DNA of 64,000 bases from Methylobacterium sp. SyP6R (GTDB taxonomy: Bacteria > Pseudomonadota > Alphaproteobacteria > Rhizobiales > Beijerinckiaceae). The stretch lies in the NCBI RefSeq assembly GCF_019216885.1, contig NZ_JAAQRC020000001.1, forward strand, positions 3,940,001 to 4,004,000. The letters run 5' to 3'. The translations under genes and the position numbers were made by a program. How positions within the stretch are numbered: position 1 is the first letter of the stretch; each line of letters opens with the position of its first letter. A model generated the notes under the pieces. The model saw only the letters and a program-made list of their open reading frames with translations, did no database searches and had not been told where the DNA came from. Positions 55,882 to 64,000 of the stretch are shown here, one piece after another.

Positions 55882-58539
55882 TCACACCGTCCAGGGGGCC
55901 GGCTTCTCCGGGTTCAGCCCGTACTTGGCGATCGCCTCGGCGACCTTGGCCGCCGGCACGGCGCCCTCCTCGGCCAGGCTCTTGAGCGCCGCGACGACGA
56001 CCCAGTAGCGGTTGACCTCGAAGAACTCGCGCAGGCGCACCCGGTAATCCGAGCGGCCGAAGCCGTCGGTGCCGAGCACCTTGTAGCGGCCCGGCACGTA
56101 GGGGCGGATCTGGTCGGCGAAGAGGCGCATGTAGTCGGTCGCCGCGATGACCGGGCCCTGACGGCTCGACAGGCAGGTCTCGACGTAGCTCGTCTTCTGC
56201 GGCTCGGTCGGGTGGAGCATGTTCCAGCGCTCCACCGCCATCGCCTCGCGGCGCAGCTCGGTGAAGCTCGGGCAGGACCAGATGTCGGCGGCGATGCCGA
56301 AATCCTGCTCCAGGAGCTCGGCCCCGGCGATGACCTCGCGCAGGATCGTGCCCGAGCCCATCAGCTGCACCCGGTTCGCAGCACCCGCCTTGCCTTCGCG
56401 GAACAGGTACATCCCCTTGAGGATCCCGGCCTCGGCCCCTTCGGGCATGCCGGGATGCTCGTAGTTCTCGTTCATCACCGTGATGTAGTAGAACACGTCC
56501 TCCTGCTCGGCATACATCCGGCGCAGGCCGTCCTGCACGATCACCGCCACCTCGTAGGAGAAGGTCGGGTCGTAGGAGACGCAGTTCGGGATGGTGGCCG
56601 AGATCAGGTGGCTGTGGCCGTCCTCGTGCTGGAGGCCCTCGCCGTTCAGCGTCGTGCGGCCGGCGGTGCCGCCGATCATGAAGCCGCGGGCGCGCATGTC
56701 GCCGGCGGCCCAGGCGAGGTCGCCGATGCGCTGGAACCCGAACATCGAGTAGTAGATGTAGAACGGGATCGTCGGCGCGTCGGAATGCGAGTACGAGGTC
56801 GCGGCCGCGATCCAGGACGACATCGCGCCGGCCTCATTGATGCCCTCCTGGAGCATCTGGCCCTTCTCGTCCTCGCGGTAGTACATCAGCTGGTTGGCGT
56901 CTTCCGGCCGGTAGAGCTGGCCGACCTGGCTGAAGATGCCGAACTGCCGGAACATGCCCTCCATGCCGAAGGTCCGGCTCTCGTCGGGCACGATCGGCAC
57001 GATGCGGTTGCCGATGTTCTTGTCGCGAAGCAGGGTGTTGAGCACCCGCACGAACGCCATGGTGGTGGAGATCTCGCGGCCCGCGGTCTCCTTCAGCTGG
57101 GCCGAGAAGGCCTCCAGCGGCGGGATCTGCAGGGCCTGAGACTTGCCGCGGCGGGCCGGCAGCGGGCCGCCGAGCGCCTTGCGGCGCTCCATCAGGTAGG
57201 TGTGCTCCGGCGACCCCTCGGGGAAGCGGATGAACGGGATCTCGGCGATCTGGTCGTCGTTGAGGTCGATGCCGAAGCGGTCGCGGAACTGCTTGAGCAC
57301 CGCCTCGCCCATCTTCTTCTGCTGATGGGTGATGTTCTGCGCCTCACCGGCCTCGCCCATGCCATAGCCCTTGACGGTCTTGGCGAGGATGAGGGTCGGC
57401 TGGCCCTTGTGCTTCACGGCCGCGGAGTACGCCGCGAACACCTTGCTCGGATCGTGGCCGCCGCGGGTGAGCCGCCAGATGTCCTCGTCGCTCCAGTCCT
57501 TCACCAGGGCGGCGGTCTCCGGGTACTTGCCGAAGAAGTGCTCGCGGATATAGGCGCCGTTCTTCGACTTGAAGTCCTGGTACTCGCCGTCGACGCATTC
57601 CTCCATCAGGCGCGCCAGCATACCGGTGGTGTCGCGGGCGAGCAGCTGGTCCCAGCCCGAGCCCCACAGCACCTTGATGACGTTCCAGCCGGCGCCGCGG
57701 AAGTTGGCCTCCAGCTCCTGGACGATCTTGCCGTTGCCGCGCACCGGGCCGTCGAGCCGCTGCAGGTTGCAGTTGATGACGAAGACCAGGTTGTCGAGCT
57801 TCTCGCGCGAGGCGAGCGAGATCGCGCCGAGGGACTCCGGCTCGTCCATCTCGCCGTCGCCCATGAACGCCCACACCTTGCGGCCGTCGGTATTGGCGAG
57901 ACCGCGATGGTGCAGGTAGCGCAGGTAGCGGGCCTGGTAGATCGCCATCAGGGGCCCGAGACCCATCGAGACGGTCGGGAACTGCCAGAAATCCGGCATC
58001 AGCCAGGGATGCGGATAGGACGAGAGACCCTTGCCGCCGACTTCCTGGCGGAAGCTCAGCAGCTGCTCCTCGGTCAGGCGGCCTTCCAGGTAGGCGCGGG
58101 CATAGATGCCCGGCGAGGAGTGGCCCTGGACGTAGATCAGGTCGCCGCCTCGCTCCCCCTCGGCGCCGTGCCAGAAATGCATGAAGCCGGTGTCGTACAG
58201 GGTCGCGGCGGACTGGAAGCTGGCGATATGGCCGCCGAGTTCCGACGAGTCCTTGTTGTTGCGCAGGATGATCGCGATCGCATTCCAGCGGATCGCCGAG
58301 CGGATCCGGTGCTCGATCGCGCGGTCACCCGGATGGGGGGGCTGCTTGTCGGCCGGGATCGTGTTCACATAGGCGGTGTTCGCCGAGTAGGGGACCGGCG
58401 CGCCCTTCTTGCGGGCCCCCTCGATGACCTGCTCGATGAGGAAGTGCGCCCGGTCCGGGCCCTCGACCTCCAGCACGCCGTCGAGCGAATCGAGCCACTC
58501 CTGGGTCTCGACCGGGTCGAGATCGCGACTGCGTTCCAC
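55882..58539 (-). CDS. aceE: Pyruvate dehydrogenase E1 (homodimeric type) AceE
   Basis: An 885-residue thiamine diphosphate enzyme. The ThDP motif runs from GDGEMDEPESLGAI to FVINCNLQRLDGP. HSSPGIYARAYLEGRL and the conserved loop KTVKGYGMGEAGEAQN (discontinuous blocks) are typical of AceE. Length matches the E. coli-type homodimeric E1; most alphaproteobacteria use the two-subunit PdhA/PdhB instead. Start is GTG at 58539 with GGGAGG upstream. It heads aceE-aceF-lpdA. Confidence 0.97.
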   Translation of the reverse strand: MERSRDLDPVETQEWLDSLDGVLEVEGPDRAHFLIEQVIEGARKKGAPVPYSANTAYVNTIPADKQPPHPGDRAIEHRIRSAIRWNAIAIILRNNKDSSELGGHIASFQSAATLYDTGFMHFWHGAEGERGGDLIYVQGHSSPGIYARAYLEGRLTEEQLLSFRQEVGGKGLSSYPHPWLMPDFWQFPTVSMGLGPLMAIYQARYLRYLHHRGLANTDGRKVWAFMGDGEMDEPESLGAISLASREKLDNLVFVINCNLQRLDGPVRGNGKIVQELEANFRGAGWNVIKVLWGSGWDQLLARDTTGMLARLMEECVDGEYQDFKSKNGAYIREHFFGKYPETAALVKDWSDEDIWRLTRGGHDPSKVFAAYSAAVKHKGQPTLILAKTVKGYGMGEAGEAQNITHQQKKMGEAVLKQFRDRFGIDLNDDQIAEIPFIRFPEGSPEHTYLMERRKALGGPLPARRGKSQALQIPPLEAFSAQLKETAGREISTTMAFVRVLNTLLRDKNIGNRIVPIVPDESRTFGMEGMFRQFGIFSQVGQLYRPEDANQLMYYREDEKGQMLQEGINEAGAMSSWIAAATSYSHSDAPTIPFYIYYSMFGFQRIGDLAWAAGDMRARGFMIGGTAGRTTLNGEGLQHEDGHSHLISATIPNCVSYDPTFSYEVAVIVQDGLRRMYAEQEDVFYYITVMNENYEHPGMPEGAEAGILKGMYLFREGKAGAANRVQLMGSGTILREVIAGAELLEQDFGIAADIWSCPSFTELRREAMAVERWNMLHPTEPQKTSYVETCLSSRQGPVIAATDYMRLFADQIRPYVPGRYKVLGTDGFGRSDYRVRLREFFEVNRYWVVVAALKSLAEEGAVPAAKVAEAIAKYGLNPEKPAPWTV

Positions 58540-58781
58540 GTTGTCCTCCCTTAGGTCATACTCGATCGGCGAGTCGAGCTGCCGCAGGCGTCAGCATTGT
58601 TCGTGCCACCGCTATGCTTTCGCAACCCGACTGATATTGCAAGGGTTTAGCTCATCCGGCGGCGATCGGCGTTCTGAGCATCCGCACACTTCGTTTTGCT
58701 GCGGTGCGGAAAACCGGAACCGGCTCCGAACCGGTGAGAACCGGACGTTCCGACTTGGATCAGGGCTTGGCAAGGCCCGGA

Positions 58782-59060
58782 TCAAGGCTCGGATCGAGAA
58801 TCGGACTTGGCCGGCGGCGGAGACGCGCCGAAGCCCTGCTGGAACATCTTGAGAAACATGTTCTGCATCTGGTCCGCCCCCTGGGGAAACACGGTGAACC
58901 AGCTGCGCATGATCGCGTCGGGCGAGAAGCGGTCCATCTCGGCCATCATGCGCCGCTCGACCTCGGCCATCACCGCCGCTTGCAGCGGCTCGACGTTGGG
59001 AAGACCCACGAACTGGCGTGCCTCGACCGGGGTGCAATCGACCTCGACGCGGAACTTCAT
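58782..59060 (-). CDS. DUF6489-like small protein
   Basis: A 92-residue protein. Start at the ATG at 59060 (MKFRVEVDCTPVEARQFVG) after GAGAGGAAAG. It matches the pattern of small alphaproteobacterial proteins starting MKF-VEVDCTPxEAR, followed by helix MAEVERRMMAEMDRF and PQGADQMQNMFLKMF. The C-terminal tail is polar. Placed 242 bases upstream of aceE on the same strand. Function unknown. Confidence 0.8.
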   Translation of the reverse strand: MKFRVEVDCTPVEARQFVGLPNVEPLQAAVMAEVERRMMAEMDRFSPDAIMRSWFTVFPQGADQMQNMFLKMFQQGFGASPPPAKSDSRSEP

Positions 59061-59168
59061 CGCATTCTTTCCTCTCGGCCCCCGCACCGAGCTTAGAGCA
59101 CCTTTTGGCCCGTGGGGGAACCCAAGCGGGATGCAAAAAATGCGGTGATTTCAACGACCTAGTCTAAC

Positions 59169-59211
59169 AGACCGGAGAGCGGGCGCGCGTCGTGCGCCCG
59201 CTCTCCGGTCT
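59169..59211. terminator. 18-bp-stem hairpin between LysR and DUF6489-like genes
   Basis: A perfect stem with a 7-base loop; the core GGAGAGCGGGCGC pairs with its complement. It lies downstream of the LysR gene on the minus strand; no T-run follows. Confidence 0.6.
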
Positions 59212-59269
59212 ACGACGAAGGTCGTATGCGCCCCCTCGGCCATTCCGGCGCCGTTGTAAAGCCGCATTG

Positions 59270-60250
59270 TTACGTCGCGTCGATTTTATTGCCTGCGGGG
59301 ACGGCCCGAGGCTCCGATCCCCAGGATTCCAGTCTCCCATTCGCCGTCGCCCAAGGCGCCGCCGCGAGCCGGCGCTCCAGGAACGCCACCAGGGCGGTGA
59401 CCCGGGCCGGCCGGGCGGCGCCCGGCGGCATCAGGAGATTGAGCCCGACCGGCGGCGGCGACCAATCCGGCATCACCCGCTCCAGCCGCCCGGCGCGCAG
59501 GTCGTCCCAGACCAGGAAATCCGGCTGCACCGCGAGGCCGAGACCCGCCTTGAGCGCCGGCGTCAAGGCGTCGGCGTTGTTCGCCCTGAGGCGCCCGGCG
59601 GGCGTCACGGCGACCTCGGCGCCGGTCGCATCGTGAAAATGCCAGCGCTCCGGGTTCGGCAGGTAGGCGTAGCCGAGGCAGGCGTGGCTGCCGAGGTCGC
59701 GCGGGTGCTCCGGCCGCCCGGCGCGGTCGAGATAGGCGGGAGCCGCCACCAGCGAGCGGCCGACGGCGCAGAGGCGGCGCAGGCGCAGGCTCGAATCGGC
59801 GAGCGCCGCGATGCGCAGGCCCAGATCGAAGCCGTCGCCGACGAGGTCGACCTGCGCGTCGCTCAAGTGCAGGTCGACGGCGACCTCCGGATGCGCGGCG
59901 AGGAAGTCGGGCAGGAGCGGCGCCACATGGGCGAGGCCGAACGACATCGGGGCGGCGAAGCGAACCAGCCCCCGCGGCGTCGCCGATTGCGCCAGGGCCT
60001 CGGCCTCCGCCGCCTCGCCGGCCGCCAGGATGCGGGCGGCACCGTCGAGGGCGAGGCGCCCGGCTTCCGTCAGCGCGAGACGCCGCGACGTGCGGTGCAG
60101 GAGGGAGGCGCCCAGGCGCCGTTCGAGCCGGCTCACCGCCTTCGACACGGTGGCCTTCGACAGGCCGAGTTCGGTCGCGGCGCGGGAGAACGAGGCGGTC
60201 TGCGCCACCCGGGCGAAGATCGCCCAGGCCTCGAAATCGGGCAGCGGCAT
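59270..60250 (-). CDS. LysR family transcriptional regulator
   Basis: A 326-residue regulator. The N-terminal helix-turn-helix (about 6-65) reads [20 protein letters not shown] and [16 protein letters not shown]. The substrate-binding domain (about 92-300) matches the group lacking the usual C-terminal dimer contacts. Start at the ATG at 60250; the frame continues 19 codons upstream without support. Divergent from a ring-cleaving dioxygenase gene with a 129-base gap, so probably its regulator. The inducer is unknown, likely a quinone or phenolic. Confidence 0.93.
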   Translation of the reverse strand: MPLPDFEAWAIFARVAQTASFSRAATELGLSKATVSKAVSRLERRLGASLLHRTSRRLALTEAGRLALDGAARILAAGEAAEAEALAQSATPRGLVRFAAPMSFGLAHVAPLLPDFLAAHPEVAVDLHLSDAQVDLVGDGFDLGLRIAALADSSLRLRRLCAVGRSLVAAPAYLDRAGRPEHPRDLGSHACLGYAYLPNPERWHFHDATGAEVAVTPAGRLRANNADALTPALKAGLGLAVQPDFLVWDDLRAGRLERVMPDWSPPPVGLNLLMPPGAARPARVTALVAFLERRLAAAPWATANGRLESWGSEPRAVPAGNKIDAT

Positions 60251-60379
60251 GGTCCGTGTCCGGAAACGATGGGTTTCGATTGTTTCTATTTCTGGCCGCC
60301 GGGGCAAGTCCTAGATTGTCTCCATCGCGGCGACCCCGGCGGCTTTCCCCGCCGGCCCGCCCACCGGGAGTTCCCGACC

Positions 60380-61339
60380 ATGACCATGACCATGACCACC
60401 GCCTCCGCCGGAATCGTCTCTGCCGGCTTGCACCACGTCACCGCCATCTCGGGGCCGGCTCGGCGGAACGTCGATTTCTATACCCGCGTCCTCGGGCTGC
60501 GGCTCGTCAAGAAGACCGTGAACTTCGACGATCCCGGCACCTACCACCTGTATTACGGTGACGCGGACGGCGCGCCCGGCACGATCCTGACCTTCTTCCC
60601 CTGGGAGCACGTCGCCCCCGGCCGGGTCGGGATCGGGCAGACCGAGGAGACGGCGTTCCGGGTTCCCGCCGGCTCGATCGGCTACTGGACGCATCGGCTG
60701 GTTGCGGCCGGCATCGCCTTCGAGGCGCCGGCCAAGGTCTTCGGCGAGACGGTGCTGCCGTTCCGCGATCCCGACGGGATGCGGCTCGCGCTCGTCGGCG
60801 TCGCCGGCGCGGAGGCCGAGCCGGCCTGGGCCGGCTCCGAGGTGCCGGCCGAGCACGCGGTGCGAGGCTTCCACGGCGTGACCCTGATGCTGCGCCAGGC
60901 TGCGCCCACCGCCCGGGTGCTGACCGAGGTGTTCGGCTGGGCCGAGACGGGACGGGAGGGATCGCTCACCCGCTACGCCGGTACGGCCGGGCTCGGCGGT
61001 CACGTTACCCTTCGGGAGGTCGGCGACTTCCTGCCCGGGCGCTCCGGCGGCGGCTCGGTCCACCACATCGCCTTCCGGGCCGCCGACGACGCAGGCCAAG
61101 CGGAGATGGCGGAGCGGGCGGAGGCGCTGGGCCTGCAGGTGACCGAGCAGCGCGACCGCAACTACTTCCGCTCGGTCTATTTCCGCGAGCCGGGCGGCGT
61201 GCTGTTCGAGATCGCCACCGACGCGCCCGGCTTTTCCGCCGACGAGCCGGCGGAGGCCTTGGGCGAGGCCTTGAAGCTCCCGGCCTTCCTCGAGCCGCAC
61301 CGGGCCGAAATCGAGCGGGTGCTGCCGGTGCTGGCGTAA
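60380..61339 (+). CDS. Ring-cleaving dioxygenase (VOC superfamily, hydroquinone dioxygenase-like)
   Basis: A 319-residue protein of two vicinal-oxygen-chelate modules. Metal ligands are expected in GLHHVTAI (His18/His19 region), in VHHIAF of the second module and in the GGVLFEIATD glutamate. Typical for the MhqA/MhqO group, which cleaves hydroquinone-type rings and protects against quinones. Start at 60380 after GGGAG. Regulated in all likelihood by the divergent LysR protein. The start has repeated Met-Thr codons, so it could begin a few codons later. Confidence 0.9.
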   Translation: MTMTMTTASAGIVSAGLHHVTAISGPARRNVDFYTRVLGLRLVKKTVNFDDPGTYHLYYGDADGAPGTILTFFPWEHVAPGRVGIGQTEETAFRVPAGSIGYWTHRLVAAGIAFEAPAKVFGETVLPFRDPDGMRLALVGVAGAEAEPAWAGSEVPAEHAVRGFHGVTLMLRQAAPTARVLTEVFGWAETGREGSLTRYAGTAGLGGHVTLREVGDFLPGRSGGGSVHHIAFRAADDAGQAEMAERAEALGLQVTEQRDRNYFRSVYFREPGGVLFEIATDAPGFSADEPAEALGEALKLPAFLEPHRAEIERVLPVLA

Positions 61340-61419
61340 GCGGTAGAGGCGGCCCGGGCCAGCGCGGCCCGGGCCGCCCCACGTGCCGCCCGAGCGCGGT
61401 AACCAATGGTTAAGCAAAC

Positions 61420-62409
61420 ATGGTTACCCAATCCTTCCTGGATTTCTGGGAAGCTCGGGTCATGGTGGATCAGGACGACGTTGCCGGCGCGCCGGCTCCG
61501 GCCGGTGCGGCGGCTGCCCCGGACGACGTGGCACCCAACTCGGCCAAGGTCGAGACGGCGAAGATCGCAACGGGCAAGATCGCGACGGGCAAGAGCCGTT
61601 TCGCGGGCTTGTCCGGGTGGCCGAAGCTGACGACGACGACGCTTGCGGGGTTTCTCTGCGCCGGATGCGTCGGTGCGCTGGCGGGCGGCGCCACGGTGGC
61701 ACTGATGGGGGCTGTCCAGGGTGGCGGGGCCGGCATCCCGCAGGCCGCGTGGACGCGGCTCGGCAGCCAGATCGAGGCCGGCACCGCCGAATCCGCGCGG
61801 CTCGCCACCGACCTGTCGCTCCTGCGCGACCGCACGATCCAGGCCCACGATTCCGCCGACAAGGGCCGCGCCGAGGCCGGTGCCCGTCTCGGCCAGATCT
61901 CCGAGCGCCTGGAGCGGCTGCAGCGCCAGGACGGCGACCTCGCCGGCAAGGTCGCGGCCCTGGCCGAGCGCCTGACCGCCATGGCCGAGCGCCAGGACCA
62001 TGCCGACCGCGAGCAGGCCGGCCGCCTCGCGGCGCTCGTCGAGAAGCTGGAGAAGCGCCAGGGCTCCGTCGTACCAGGTCCCACCGCGCAAGCTCCCGTC
62101 TCGGCCGCGCCGGTTGCCGCCGCTCCCGTGCCCGCCCCGACGAAGCACGTCGCCGCGGCGGAACCGGTCCTGACCGGCAGCCTGCCCGACAAGCCGGCCA
62201 GCGCCGCCAAGCCCGCCGCCATCGAGGGCTGGGTGCTGCGTGACGTCTATGACGGTATGGCGATGATCGAGAACCGCAACCGCCGGCTCGTGGAGGTCGG
62301 CCCGGGCGACACGCTGCCGGGTGCCGGTCGGGTCGAGGCGATCGAGCGCCGCGGCCGATCCTGGGTCGTCGTGACCAGCAAGGGCGTGATCACCCCGCAG
62401 GCCTGGTAG
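61420..62409 (+). CDS. Membrane-anchored coiled-coil protein with C-terminal PGDTLPG domain
   Basis: A 329-residue protein. Residues 1-70 are polar with a short repeat (AKIATGKIATGK). One membrane span is at about 72-98. A coiled coil covers about 115-215, and an Ala/Pro linker is at 215-270. The last 60 residues (GWVLRDVYDGMAMIENRNRR, then VEVGPGDTLPGAGRVEAIERRG) form a compact beta-rich domain resembling the PilP/GspC-like type, periplasmic if the topology is N-in. Start may be 61420 or the ATG at 61462. No recognised family; function unknown. Confidence 0.75.
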   Translation: MVTQSFLDFWEARVMVDQDDVAGAPAPAGAAAAPDDVAPNSAKVETAKIATGKIATGKSRFAGLSGWPKLTTTTLAGFLCAGCVGALAGGATVALMGAVQGGGAGIPQAAWTRLGSQIEAGTAESARLATDLSLLRDRTIQAHDSADKGRAEAGARLGQISERLERLQRQDGDLAGKVAALAERLTAMAERQDHADREQAGRLAALVEKLEKRQGSVVPGPTAQAPVSAAPVAAAPVPAPTKHVAAAEPVLTGSLPDKPASAAKPAAIEGWVLRDVYDGMAMIENRNRRLVEVGPGDTLPGAGRVEAIERRGRSWVVVTSKGVITPQAW

Positions 62410-62433
62410 ACGGCAAGCTCGGGCGGTCGTGAA

Positions 62434-62625
62434 TCAGGCGTCCTGCAGCACCGAGACCGGTTGCCCGCTCTGGGCGGGGCCCTGCTCGGGCAGGAAGCCG
62501 GCCGCGGCGCGACGGCGCCCGCGGGCCTTGGCCTCGGCCCGGGCGATCTTGGTGGGATGAAGAAGCTCGGCGAGGCGGGCGAGGCTCTCGGCGTCGTCGA
62601 GGTTTCGTGACTCGAAATCGGGCAT
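62434..62625 (-). CDS. Small hypothetical protein with general-stress promoter
   Basis: A 63-residue protein from the ATG at 62625, with GGGGGA about 8 bases upstream. The N-terminal part (MPDFESRNLDDAESLARLAE) is acidic and helical; the middle is Arg/Ala-rich. No family recognised. A perfect GGAAC-N16-CGTT promoter lies 67 bases upstream on the same strand. Converges with the coiled-coil protein gene. Confidence 0.6.
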   Translation of the reverse strand: MPDFESRNLDDAESLARLAELLHPTKIARAEAKARGRRRAAAGFLPEQGPAQSGQPVSVLQDA

Positions 62626-63244
62626 GGTGGTCCCCCGGGCGCGCGGCCCGTGGTTGGCGGGGGGTACGCATACTCACGCTAGAGAACCAGTAACGGTGAA
62701 GAACTTGTACAGTTCCGTACCGCGCGTCACCGTGCAAGAAAAAGTTTCGGCCTACCACCCAAAGACGGTGGCACCACACGGCGACAGTGCCCAGTGTTCT
62801 AGCAGCACGCGCATGGGGTCAGGGTGCGCCAACGCACCCCGGGTATGATGCGGCGCATGACAATCTTGCGTGCATTGCAGCGAAGACGCGCGGCGGCGGA
62901 TTCCGGGAGCCGGTCAAAACCGAAACGCCCGTGAGACGCCAGGCACGAAACCTTGTTCGAGTGCTTACCTCCGGGCCGGGTTCGGTGCGGTCGTCAATGA
63001 CCGCCGACGCGAACCGGGGCGGCTCTCGAATACAGTCCTGCCGGATCGTTCCGCTCCCCAACCCGCATCGATGCGTGCCGGTTCCGCCGGTCCATGCCGC
63101 GCCGCTCAGGACACGATGGAGGAAGCGACGGGGAGCGGGAGCCCCTACCCACACGGGAGGAGGTGATCCTCGCCCCGCCTCGGTCATCCGACACGGAGCT
63201 GCAAACCACCGTTCGGCATTCGCAGGACCGAGGCCGCGCCGGCG
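62626..63244. other. Long intergenic region
   Basis: About 620 bases. It holds the EcfG promoter of the 63-residue gene (62692-62716). The rest contains only arginine- and proline-rich open frames without ribosome binding sites. No RNA gene recognised. Confidence 0.45.
62692..62716 (-). promoter_or_regulatory. Putative sigma-EcfG promoter, perfect GGAAC-N16-CGTT
   Basis: On the minus strand GGAAC is at 62716-62712 and CGTT at 62695-62692, with a 16-base spacer, reading toward the 63-residue gene. Confidence 0.65.
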
Positions 63245-63427
63245 TCAGCCCCGCGGTTCGGTCGCAGCACGGGCGGACTGGGCCATGCGGATCAGGTCCC
63301 GCACGGTGAGCTCGTGGTACTCGGGCGGTTCGGACTCGGCCTGTCGAATCGTGGCCTCGCGGGCCAGGATCGTGCGCTGCGTGCGCCGGGTGAATCCGGC
63401 CCGCCATGCCTGCGCCAACGCTATCAT
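63245..63427 (-). CDS. Small hypothetical protein
   Basis: A 60-residue protein from the ATG at 63427 with a strong GGGAGG site; upstream frame codons are not needed. It is basic at the N terminus (AWRAGFTRRTQRTILARE) and more acidic in the middle (SEPPEYHELTVRDLIRMA). It probably forms two helices. No family recognised; no EcfG motif upstream. Confidence 0.65.
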   Translation of the reverse strand: MIALAQAWRAGFTRRTQRTILAREATIRQAESEPPEYHELTVRDLIRMAQSARAATEPRG

Positions 63428-63652
63428 GGGTGCCCTCCCGTGATCGTCCAATAAAGGCTAACAAACCTTCACCGTACGATAAAGTCTTGACAGGAGGATT
63501 GTCGGCTCATCCGGGTCCGCGAGGGGCGCCGCCCGGACCGTCAAGCGCTTGCTGCTGCCGCGTTATTGGCGCTGAGGCGGCACGGCGCGAATCGGAAGAA
63601 TTTTGTCCTGGCCTATGCTGATCCGCGCGCGACGGCCGAATCGGCGGCCGAA

Positions 63653-64000
63653 TCAGCGTGTGTCCTCGCGCAGCAACTCGGTGTTGATGGCAAACGCCGC
63701 CATTGCCCCCTCGGCGGCCGCCACGATGGCGAGCTGGACCCGCCGTGACGCATCGCCCGCCACGTAGAGACCCGGCACGTTCGTCTCCTCGTAGTCGCCG
63801 GTCGGCACCGTGCCCTTGCGCGACAGGTCGCAGCCGAGCCGCGCGACGAGCGGGGAGGGGATGCACGGGCCGGTGGTGAAGAACAGGGCGGCGCATTCGA
63901 GCGCCGTGCCGTCGCGCAGGCGCACCGTCGAGAACCGCCCGTCCTCGCCCTCGAGCCGGGCGACCGCGCGCTCCTCGATCCGGATACCGTTCCGGGCGAG
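63653..64000 (-). CDS. FAD-dependent pyridine nucleotide-disulfide oxidoreductase (partial, C-terminal end)
   Basis: The last 115 residues of a flavoprotein; its 5' end lies beyond the window. The C-terminal FAD-binding signature is clear: TNVPGLYVAGDAS followed by LAIVAAAEGAMAAFAIN. This is typical of the thioredoxin-reductase-like group with NAD(P)/FAD domains. Upstream residues (FFTTGPCIPSPLVARLGCDL) are consistent. Whether the redox CxxC is present cannot be seen. Confidence 0.85.
   Translation of the reverse strand, partial: LARNGIRIEERAVARLEGEDGRFSTVRLRDGTALECAALFFTTGPCIPSPLVARLGCDLSRKGTVPTGDYEETNVPGLYVAGDASRRVQLAIVAAAEGAMAAFAINTELLREDTR

Noticed and set aside
62701..62716. GAACT-TGTAC-AGTTC dyad considered as a LexA or lux-type box
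   Set aside because: The alphaproteobacterial LexA box is a direct GTTC-N7-GTTC repeat. The bases are better explained as part of the GGAAC-N16-CGTT promoter.
62819..63187. 122-codon minus-strand frame in the long gap
   Set aside because: Arg/Pro-rich, no ribosome binding site, no recognisable domain.

Overview
The window looks like chromosomal DNA of a Methylobacterium-like alphaproteobacterium (Methylobacteriaceae/Rhizobiales). Evidence: very high GC with GC-rich third positions, the Rhizobiales gene order rpsB-tsf-pyrH-frr-uppS-cdsA-dxr-rseP-bamA-lpxD-fabZ-lpxA-lpxI-lpxB, LpxI in place of LpxH, an S2 ribosomal protein with a long C-terminal extension, and promoters of the sigma-EcfG (PhyR/NepR general stress) type. 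The genus assignment is inference. No rRNA, tRNA, CRISPR array, prophage or complete insertion sequence was seen.

Layout. 1-9.4 kb: a ribbon-helix-helix protein, a GMC oxidoreductase, a secreted tannase/feruloyl-esterase-like enzyme, a membrane diguanylate cyclase, an SDR dehydrogenase, PrmA and several small proteins. 9.6-16.6 kb: a zinc alcohol dehydrogenase with a coupled membrane protein, an outer-membrane-like protein behind a strong AT-rich dyad, overlapping RidA and GNAT genes, a LOV (blue-light) hybrid histidine kinase and a peroxiredoxin. 16.6-32.5 kb, all on the minus strand: translation (S2, EF-Ts, RRF), UMP kinase, isoprenoid and phospholipid synthesis (UppS, CdsA, Dxr), envelope assembly (RseP, BamA) and lipid A synthesis (LpxD, FabZ, LpxA, LpxI, LpxB). 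32.9-36.8 kb: three genes of lower GC (GT-D-fold protein, SGNH-like protein, methyltransferase) beside a very AT-rich gap; this looks like an acquired surface-polysaccharide cassette. 36.8-43.9 kb: cyanase, CoaBC, Kup, IspG and a patatin-like lipase. 44.4-49.4 kb: an ABC solute-binding protein, an aldo/keto reductase, a thioesterase, an ACT-like protein and a chemoreceptor. 49.6-59.1 kb: malic enzyme and an aceE-aceF-lpdA pyruvate dehydrogenase cluster. 59.3-64 kb: a LysR regulator divergent from a ring-cleaving dioxygenase, small proteins, and a truncated flavin oxidoreductase at the edge.

The most interesting pattern is regulatory. Four GGAAC-N16/17-CGTT-like promoters lie within 5.2 kb (6.6-11.8 kb), each a short distance upstream of a gene: a 27-residue membrane peptide missed by ordinary ORF calling, an 88-residue protein, the alcohol dehydrogenase operon and a 59-residue hydrophilic protein. 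A fifth, perfect site precedes a 63-residue protein at 62.6 kb. Together with the LOV kinase this suggests light and general-stress control, with small proteins as outputs. A second pattern is repeat activity: tandem repeats cover or touch the 3' ends of three genes (prmA, lpxI, an aldo/keto reductase), and several families of dispersed palindromic elements occupy intergenic gaps, one of them inside the pyruvate dehydrogenase operon.
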